DNA from: Turritopsis dohrnii
Taxonomy: Eukaryota > Cnidaria > Hydrozoa > Anthoathecata > Oceaniidae
DNA length: 64,000 bases
Direction: 5' to 3'
Assembly: GCA_027922465.2 (NCBI GenBank)
Contig: BQMF02000062.1
Span: forward strand, 682,001 to 746,000
Made by a program: the position numbers and the translations under genes. This document shows positions 21,242-30,200 of this stretch, in pieces. The stretch's first letter is position 1. Each line of letters begins with the position of its first letter. The notes beneath the pieces were generated by a model, which was not told where the DNA came from, made no database searches, and saw only the letters and a program-made list of their open reading frames with translations.

Positions 21242-21911
21242 TTACCGTTACATTTTGTTTTGCCAATCCTTTCATTTAGGATGGTAGTTGAGAAAAGATC
21301 GACAATAGCTTTACCTGAAAGTTTTACCTATGATAAAAAACGCAAGACATCCTTATCTTTCATTTGGAATAGACGTATCAATCCATATATAGAGATGATA
21401 ACATTACCTTTAGGTTCAAGTCTCCGTCGTGATGTTTTTCTAAGCCAACACTTATATAAACTCCTCCAAGTTGCCCAACTGACAATCCTGGGATAGGTAC
21501 TTTAGTTGTTGAATCGAAATCTTTTTCAAAATCAATACCTTTAGCTTTTAATTTGATTGTAACCTTGGGATTGTCCCGGCATACATCAAGTTTTATCGAC
21601 AACTCTACATCTGTTCCTTGGAAATTGTCCCAGCATTCAAAGGACAAACGATCAGAAGATACAGTGCATATGGATAATACTCCTACAAAAATAAAATAGA
21701 TATAACTTAAACAGTCATTAGAAAAGACAAGAACAATCTTCTACCGGAAGGTTACATTTGATGCTCTATCACTGTTTTTATCATTTTGTAATAAAACAAT
21801 TTCATTGTTATCAGGATTTGATTAAAATTCAAATTGATGAGATTAGTTTTTACCTTGAAACCAAAAAAGAATCCCCAAAACTTGAACAAGATAAATAACT
21901 ATTATTTCCAT
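21242..21911 (-). CDS. Three exons of a secreted or membrane-protein gene (signal peptide plus ectodomain), terminal exon missing
   Basis: Exon 1 (21911-21854) starts at ATG and encodes a 19-residue hydrophobic signal peptide (MEIIVIYLVQVLGILFWFQ), ending in phase 1 at AG/GTAAAA. Exon 2 (21686-21411) follows TTTTTGTAG and encodes an ectodomain with Cys in SICTVS, FECWDN and DVCRDN, ending AAG/GTAATG. Exon 3 (21332-21242) follows ATCATAG, encodes VKLSGKAIVDLF...KTKCN and ends in phase 1 at G/GTAAGT. A phase-1 donor is what the TM exons at 2508 and 7856 need: a final G plus their initial AT makes the Asp codon that begins both. I infer one family with the layout signal peptide, ectodomain, TM, C2-like domain. 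No TM exon was found to the left, so this copy is probably truncated. Function unknown. Confidence 0.6.
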
Positions 21912-22475
21912 ATCCTTTTCTTCGGTTACTTCAAAATTTCTCGTTCAATAAAATAGTTTGGTAAAAAAAAGCTGAGTATCTCGATGCCAGGAGTGGTTTA
22001 TATCATCTGTTTTCACATTGCTAAAAAAAAATACGTTTTTAACTTCAATGTTCATTTTGATAGAGACTTAAGTGACATTTAAAACACTTATGGATTTTTT
22101 ATTGAATGATAGTCTTGTTTTATCTATACATGATTTTGTAAAAATATAGTTTCTACATACATATCAAGCTGTAGTGTTTATATGAAGTATTACCTGAACC
22201 TATGCAGAAACCAGACGATCATAAATGATTTGCGATAGGAAAGAAGATGTTTTGCACAGTACCAAACATTTTCCTACTTTAGTTTTGCAAAGACATTCCT
22301 TCGTTTCATAATTATTGTGACTTGCAATGTTTCCGTAGTGTTTCGTCCTGTAGGTTTTTGCATTATTGTGTACCCGCGAAAATGTAATGTAAACAAAGAT
22401 GATGTTTACCGAGAAACCAGAAAAACGTTTTTGACTGCTTTCAACCAAGGCACTCTTAGGTAATCATGTGTGACG

Positions 22476-22640
22476 CAGTGGCGGATCTAGAGGTAAGTCG
22501 CCATTCGTGTAGGAGAGTGTTAGCAACTTTACAGTAAAGGAAAAACGTTCAAATAATCCCATTGGTTATATAAGTTGAATTCACAAATAATGCTTTTGCG
22601 CTTCTTCACAAGTTGCGACTACTCTCTAAATCCGCCGCTG
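22476..22640. mobile_element. 165-bp hAT-like MITE, copy 2
   Basis: This is the inverted relative of 18111-18275. The flanks share TGTGACGC depending on where the terminal base is placed, which would be an 8-bp target duplication as made by hAT transposases. No coding frame. Confidence 0.75.
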
Positions 22641-22748
22641 TGACGCAGAATTTGAGAAAAGGAGTAGAATAACATCAATAACAGTAAAAATCTGATTTTT
22701 CTTATCTGATTTTTTCTCTTTCAGTTTTTTTTATAAGCACTTCATGAA

Positions 22749-23653
22749 GGCATACCGGAAAAGTGAGACCCGGGACCCTAAGGTGGTGGGACCCGTGACC
22801 CGGGACTCTCCAAATGTTAGGTGGGACCCGGGACCCGAGACCCTACTAACTGTAAGTGGGACCCGGGACCCGAGACCCTACTAGCTGTAAGTGGGACCCA
22901 GTTCATTTTGCGAAATGGGATTAATTCAGGGATAAATAAGTCTAGCTTCTTTCTTCTTTAACGTAGAAAGTAATAATGATATAGCAAAACAAATAACATT
23001 TCTATAACTCGTAGAAGTGTGATTACCTTCGTGTTATTCAAAAATTCTTTTTAACAAGTGTCAAATCATTTTCACATTTCATGTTTTGAATCTTGCGTGA
23101 TATTTCCGAAAACAAAAGAATCTTATTTTGTCACGAACATCTTATTTTTATTTATTTCTTTATTTATAGTTGGTTACACATAGTTACAAAATGTACTAAT
23201 TAAAACCAACTGTATAAAACCATAAAATAAAAGATCATATAAGACATACATGAATAAAATATCTATATAAGTATTTACTATTATAAAATACGTTTGTAGA
23301 GGCTAGCGAACAACCGAGTGAGCGCCACAGAGTTTACACGAACAGAATATTTGAACTGACTTAATAGCAGACTTAAACTTAGCCACGTCTGGTAATAATT
23401 TAATCCCGGCAGGAAGATTATTCCAGGCTAAGGAAGCCCGGAAATGAAAAGAGTTCAGTCCAATACCGTTCTTTACAACGTCCCGGTTGTAAGGTCCCGG
23501 GTCCCGGGTCCCACCAACGACTTGGGGTCACGGGTCCCGGGTCCCATCCGCTTCAGGGTCCTGGGTCCTGGGTCCCGGTTGTAAGGTCCCAGGTCCCGGG
23601 TCCCACTAACGACTTGAGGTCCCGGGTCCCGGGTCCCACTTTTCCGGTATGCC
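22749..23653. mobile_element. 905-bp Mutator-like element with GGGTCCC repeats
   Basis: Inverted ends GGCATACCGGAAAAGTG lie between 9-bp direct repeats CTTCATGAA (22740-22748 and 23654-23662). Nine-base duplications are typical of Mutator-like elements. Inside each end are tandem blocks of GGGACCCGGGACCC or its complement, about ten on each side, which are highly self-complementary. The middle holds a LINE fragment (23303-23470). No transposase frame is present. Confidence 0.85.
23303..23470 (-). pseudogene. C-terminal fragment of a CR1/L2-type LINE reverse transcriptase
   Basis: Fifty-five open codons contain SFHFRASLAWNNLPAGIK then LLPDVAKFKSAIK before TAG. The pattern of a W-N-x-L-P box followed by F-K-x-x-I/L-K is the usual C-terminus of CR1/L2-group LINE ORF2 proteins. 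It sits within the Mutator-like element, so either the LINE inserted there or the element captured it. Confidence 0.65.
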
Positions 23654-24200
23654 CTTCATGAAAGGTAGATACTTCTTTAACGAGAATTAGCTAGGTACGT
23701 ACAAGTCAAACCAAAGTCAAACCAAAGAGGAGGTAATTTTAAAATAGAAATGACAAAAAGTTTATGGTTAATCAATTCTTTTTTAATGAATTTTTGAAGA
23801 CCAAGAACTAAAAGAACTCAGTTCTGCATCTCAACCATTGACCTCACATCAATCCCAGTGGACAAATTTGTTGAAAAATCTCTGCGAGGGAGTGCATTTT
23901 TATAGAATTACACACACTATTTCAATGAAAATGCTCTTCATCGATTCATCTTGACAATTTCGACAGGCTTGATTTGAAGTGTTGAGAAAGCAAATGCAGT
24001 TTATGCCTTTTTTATCTTAACTCTCATTCTTTAATCATCAGTAACAGCCTCCAAATTTTTTTTTGCAAAATTCATTCAATTTGGTCCAAACTAGCACTAA
24101 GCACTAAGAATGTTCCGCATGATTTGACTTTAATGTTGCGGATGCGCGTAAAATCATTCTGAATGTCATATGCAATATGATCAGTAAATATCTTAATTTC

Positions 24201-24258
24201 ATGAAATAACGTGAACTACATATCAAAAATGTTTGATTTCAAGTTCACGTTATTTCAT
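24201..24258. repeat. 58-nt perfect-stem hairpin
   Basis: ATGAAATAACGTGAACT (24201-24217) and its exact complement (24242-24258) form a 17-bp stem with a 24-nt loop. The size is in the range of small-RNA precursors, but nothing else supports that. It may be a minimal MITE remnant. The surrounding 23,663-24,803 has no gene. Confidence 0.5.
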
Positions 24259-24803
24259 AAAATAAGAAAACATCAAAGGATAGCGACATACATAAGTGAG
24301 TTGAAAAGGTTTCGATGAAAACTGTCAGTGTGTGTGTCGTAAAAAAAGTTAAAATTGCAGGAATTTCTTTATGTGAATAAGAAACTTTAGCAGAATAAAT
24401 AAAACAATACCCTGTCTTATGTGACAAACGGTGCAAAGGATATAAATAGAAAGATGTGGTAAACAATGCGTGGTCTGCAGTGACTGTCAATCCTCTCTTC
24501 ATCGCTAGTATTTTTACCCGGGTTTGGATGCATCAACCACTTCATTAGTGGGAATATCTCATCTGCAAGTAGATAATATGGTTAGGTTTGCTCATGACTT
24601 TCAGATAATTTACTATCAACTGAGATATGTAGGAAATCATCTTCAAACATTTTTCCCTTTCTGAATTTGCCAGAACACCACTGACGTTGTTGGAACTGCA
24701 CTGCCCTAAGTCAAAAAGCGTGAAGTAATAGTTCACGTAGCAAACGGCCGCCAGGAGAATACTAAAGAACCCTTGATAATTGTAATAAAGTATTCTGTTT
24801 ATA

Positions 24804-25032
24804 CAGTGTGTTTCATAGTGTTGAAAATGGAAATTTTAAAGCTGTTTTTTTAAATGAATATACCGAATTTCAAAGTAATTTTTACATGGATGGAAAGCCA
24901 TTTTCAAGTTCTTTCGGCTGGTATATTTTCGTGAAAAATGAAAAAGTGGTTTTTGTAAAAATAAGGAAAGTGTCTTGGAAAAATGTAAAAACAACTTTAA
25001 AATTTCCGTTTCCAACATTACGAAACACACTG
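24804..25032. mobile_element. 229-bp mariner-type MITE
   Basis: Ends CAGTGTGTTTC and GAAACACACTG lie between TA dinucleotides (24802-24803 and 25033-25034). The inverted similarity extends inward through GGAAATTTTAAAGC. TA duplication and CAGT-type ends indicate the Tc1/mariner superfamily. The open frames on both strands are by-products of the inverted repeat. 25,035-25,333 shows nothing further. Confidence 0.85.
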
Positions 25033-27203
25033 TATTTCTGACCCAAAATCTCGGTGAATTGCGTTTAACTTTCTTTCTGTTTTCTTCTTCGGTTTCTTCT
25101 TAGCAACAGCATTAAGAAGATATCTTCTTCTCGGATACTTTCCATATTATTAACGAGTTTCTTGACACACCATGAAATAATAATGATTGCGGTGGAAACC
25201 TATGCAAAATTAATTTTTTGTCGTGGAGAACTATGGCCTAGATTCAAAATATGTTTTCTGTCTGCGCAGAACGAGACAGACACATCAAGAGAAAGCGTAA
25301 AAGTAATTTTCTTCGTGTGATATAATAAATTAACAAGAGCCAGATGGCGCAAAACGGTAGCAGCAGAACGTTTTTAATATTTTCTTTAGCTGCAACCATA
25401 ATAACATTGAAAATAGAGCCATTTGGCGCAAAGCGGTATGATCATTGTCGCAAAAACATTTTGCGCGTTTTGACCGGCGCAAACACAGAAGGAGCGACAA
25501 CATTTTCGACGGAGGAAACTGATGAAATTGTTTCCGACAAGATTATAACTTCTTCGGCTAGGATAATTTGCTTAGAAGGGTCCCTATTAGGTGTTTATAG
25601 TAGTTGAAGATCATAGAAAAAAAGGGGCAATAATAACTGGAAAGCATTTTACAAATAAACAGTTTGTGTTATTTCTTTAACTTGTTAACACAGCAAAATA
25701 TTTCTCATTCAATGTTTTATTGAACCAGTTTTCACCAGAACTGCAATGTCACTGAGATAATTCGAGGTAATGTTGATATGTATTACACTTCATCTATCTT
25801 TACTTGTCGTCTATATACATTTTGGGATTAACGAAACGATATCAAGCTGCTTTTATTCTTTCTCATGTTTTATAACGCCATAAGTAACGTAACAGTTATA
25901 AATCTTCTTTCAGCGATATCAAAACAATTTTCATACGAATTCCATTCGTCGAACGATATGAAAACCGACCATATTGATCAGCCTGAAAAAGACATCAATA
26001 TTACATTTTTAACAAAACCAGACCAGTTTCATCAATCCAAAAATGACAATTATTATTAGGGACTTACATGCTAGAAGTCTTCATAGTTTTAATTGGCTGC
26101 AATAATTGTGAGTTATGGATTCGTCACGTATATCAGCTGAACAAGTGTTCATAGGGGTTATACTAATTGATCAACATGATTTTCAGCTCAAACTCCAGCT
26201 CAATGCAATATCTTGGTATTGGAATGCTTTCAATTTCGTTTTCCAAAACGACGACTTGAACAGATGTGAACAATCATGAAATGCAACAAATGGATTTTTG
26301 ATTTCTCTGCATTCAAATTTCAAAGTCATTAGCTGTCAATCGTTGATGTGATACATGTACATTATTTCCATAATGCATAAAGTTTTTTCAACATTTTTGT
26401 CGTCCGTTTAATACACTAAGAATATTTTCTGCAGTTTGTAAAAAAACATACAGCTTGAAAAACGTGAATATAATAAAAATACATTTTGGTATATACAAGT
26501 TATTAAATTAATTCAATTATTATTGAAATTATTGCCACACAATAACATTCAAGTATTAAAAATTTGAGGCTTCTCTTTAAAAACTGCTATTTTGGGAAAC
26601 ATTAGGAAAAAAGGCTAGACTTATATATACATTGTCAAAGAAAGTAATTGGAATGCAGAACATCAAAAAGGAACATAGTGTAAAAAATCATAAAATTGCA
26701 TAATTCATTCATCAATAATTATTTTTAACAAATTAAATTTATAATGTATCACTGTTAACAACTGTTTTGCTCAAATTGAAGCAACAATAATTAAAAATAT
26801 TCACAAACAGAAATATTTTTTTGACAGGAGGTTATGCTCTGGCGTGAACATTAACAAAATACTAGGCGATCAAAGCTAACACACGTTTAAGGATTAAGGC
26901 AACTGTTTATTGTAAATGTTCGGAAGAATAGTGTCTCCAATATGCTATCATATAAAAATGAATATAAAAAGGTACATTACAATATTAAAATAAATAAATA
27001 AAATGTAGGTAAATAACAAAATATTCATAAAATATTATACCTTTATCGGCCCTTTTTACGCCGGCTCTTACTAGCGCAATTGTTCAAAAGTTCTGTCATA
27101 CAGATCAACGCTGCGTCATGAAAGTTAATGCAGTTAGCCTGTGTAAAAAGGCAGACAATGTAGATTAATCGTACCAAAGCACAACCTCCAAGTCCCACTT
27201 CCA

Positions 27204-27204
<1 letters not shown>

Positions 27205-27238
<34 letters not shown>
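27205..27238. repeat. A34 homopolymer (T34 on the coding strand)
   Basis: It lies 20 bases beyond the stop codon of the Rep/helicase ORF. It is likely a slippage-prone tract in the Helentron 3' region. Its exact length is uncertain in any assembly. Confidence 0.8.
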
Positions 27239-27241
<3 letters not shown>

Positions 27242-27257
27242 AATGACTTTCAGATAG

Positions 27258-30200
27258 TCATTCTTTGATTACTTTCTCCAGGGAAACTTTGATAGAAGCG
27301 TGGTCAGAAAAATGAACGTGGTGAACAGAAACGGCAATATTATAATTTAGGACGAAAGCTTTTTTGATGTACAGATGATCAAGTATAGCGCCACCTATAT
27401 GTGTTGGTTCTAATACGAGTTGATCGTAGTCTTCTAATATAGATCTTATATGGTCATTTGGATTGACATTGAAGTCTCCAGTTAAAATGTCTATTTCATA
27501 AGCTGCAGTTACATATTGCAAAAGTTCGTGGAAAGTTGACATAGCCGTGTCATTTCTCCTGTACAGAAGCAATATTCTAAAACTTTGATTTTCTAAAAAG
27601 AACCGATAAATAGAAAGTCCTTCGCAACGAAACTCTTCAATTATTCTGAGGTCACAACCAAAAACACAAGCCAGACTTGAATATTTGTGGGAGCTGTTGT
27701 TATGCAATCCTGTATATCCTTCTAATAGGACTTTATCATCATTTGTCATTTGGGTTTCAGTTAAAAGCATTATATCACTTCTCATAAAATGTACATCTGC
27801 CTTTATGTCACCTAGATGTTTTTTGAGTGACCTTACGTTACATATAATTAACGATAATGAATCATCATCAGCGTTACCAGGTTCCTTTCCAAGGTCTTGA
27901 TTCTCCCTTAAATACTCATATTCTCTACTGGTTCGTGGGTCAGCTGATATTGCTGATCTTTTAAATTCCCCAGTTAAAAATAACCCTTCTAAGGAAGTAA
28001 CTCGACTAAGAGGAACGTAAATTTGACCATGGTTAAATGCCTTTTGTTTTAGTAAATCAAAACTGATTACAACTTGGTTCAAACTTAATCCTTGGACCTT
28101 GTGCACTGTGCATGCCCATGCTAAAGCTAGAGGGAATTGTGTCCTCTTTACTACTGGTGATGCTTCTTTTTTAGGGCTGGTTTTTATGTCTGTTGTTATA
28201 CGTTCAATAGGAACTGCATCGATTTGTCTAGCAAAGGCGTCGGCAATCTTTTTTAAATGACCAGCCTTTAAATCATCAAATTTTATGTATATTGTTTTTA
28301 CAGAATTGTTTTCTTGCGTGATGTGCTTAATTGTACCTATTTGGCCATTAATCAATTTATCACACACATCTAAATTCGATGTTAACATCACTCTTGCACC
28401 AACTTTAATTTTCAATTCGAAACTTAGGCCATTCGTTTGACTTTGACTTAGAGTCAATATTCGGTCATATATGTGACTTGGAACCCCCTTAGGTACTTGG
28501 TCTACAGCTTGTACAGTAAAAAGAGTATAGTCAAGTTGCTCTAGCATTACATGATTATGTTGCCTAGCTGGTTCATTTTCAGCAAATATATGAAGGGCTT
28601 CGTTAGGGTAGTTCTCATTTTCCTTTGATATGAATCTTGATTGCAAGATTTCTTCATCGTCGGAAGTGATCCTTCCTATCCGAACATTGTTCAAAAGGTC
28701 AATAAGAGTGTTATCCCCCCGTTGGCGCATTACTTCTGTAAGCTCACACATTTTGAACACCCTCCACAGATGATAGATGTTATACATTTCATTGTGATAA
28801 TCAGCAAACACAGGACGCTGCATCACAGGCGGGAGCTGATACAAATCTCCAACAACAATAATTGTTAGGCCAGCAAAAGGTTTCATGGAATTTCCAGAGT
28901 AGCCAAAAATATCTAATAACCTCTGATGAATATGTAATAATAGTTTATTGGCTACCATAGATATTTCATCTATAATTATTACCTTAAGCTCCTCTAATTT
29001 CACCCGCAATGAGCATCTCTTTTTATCTGGAAGTTTTGGAACTTGTAAGCCTCTACAATCAACAGGTATTCCAAGTGCAGAATGAATTGTATTTCCAGCT
29101 ATTTGAACGGCAGCAACTCCTGTTGGTGCTAGCATCAAAACTTTAGGTTTTTCTGGATTCAATGAACGGTAGTTCAAAGTTTTCATAAGCATTGCAGCTA
29201 CAGTTTTTATTAGATGTGATTTACCAGTACCAGCACCACCAGTTATAAACAACTGCAAGGGTTCTACCTCATTGATATCTTTACAGAAATTACATACTAC
29301 TTTGCGTCTGGCCCATGAATTAACAATATTAAAAACTTCTCGCTGTTTATTATTAAGTGTTGAAATTAAATGGTTGATTTCTTCATCAGTTGTTGTGTCA
29401 AGCCCTGCGTTAGATGAATTCAAATTACTACGATAGCTATTATTTTGGATCTGAAAATCTATGATTTCATCTGAATTAGTTTCATCTTCTTCTTCAACAG
29501 ATGCATTTTCAACTAAGAGATCATCATTTTCTTGTTCAGCAAAGGCATCAGTTCTTGGTCTTAAAGTGTGATTCATTAAAACTGCATCAACTAGGTCACC
29601 CCAAGGTTCATACCGGAGTTTGTTTTGGTTTACAATCTCTAAAACGTGTGTCTGATTTAGCTTAGCAGTGTAGGTCTTAGTTTCACAACATAGAAGCTCA
29701 CTTTCATTACGAAAAGGGTAAAATAAAAGTAGTAAGTGGTGGGCATATGCTTCAGGCTGAGTAACACGGTTTGGAGTATGATACCTAATAACTTTTCTAA
29801 TACCACGACATTTCATTTTCTCTTTGGATGACATAAGCGGTATCGATTTTGGGTAATTACATGGTACTTCACCGGAATCATCATGGAGTACTTCTGGTTG
29901 AGAATCATTTTCATCAAACATGGGTTTTGTGTATAATACATAAAAAGCTAAAAATTCAGCATAGCAAATAGTATCGAGAACATCGTATTTACCACCTTTG
30001 AAGTCCTTATCTGGTCTTTCCATGTAACGGTCTAAATTGTTACGTTTGAATATGTTTGTGCTATCTTCTGGTAGCTCATTAAGCTCTTGTTCACTTTTGC
30101 AAATTCTATATCTTTTGTTAGGCAAATTGCTATTTGCAAAGGTAACCACAGGAAATGTTTTTCTCAACCATAACTCCGGCATAAGTTGGTAAACTGCCTC

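Noticed and set aside
21107..21496. 129-codon plus-strand frame
   Set aside because: It is antisense to two exons with good splice sites on the minus strand and has no protein-like features of its own.
24808..25041. Frames on both strands of about 65-77 codons
   Set aside because: The region is a 229-bp mariner-type MITE with inverted ends, which produces mirrored frames.
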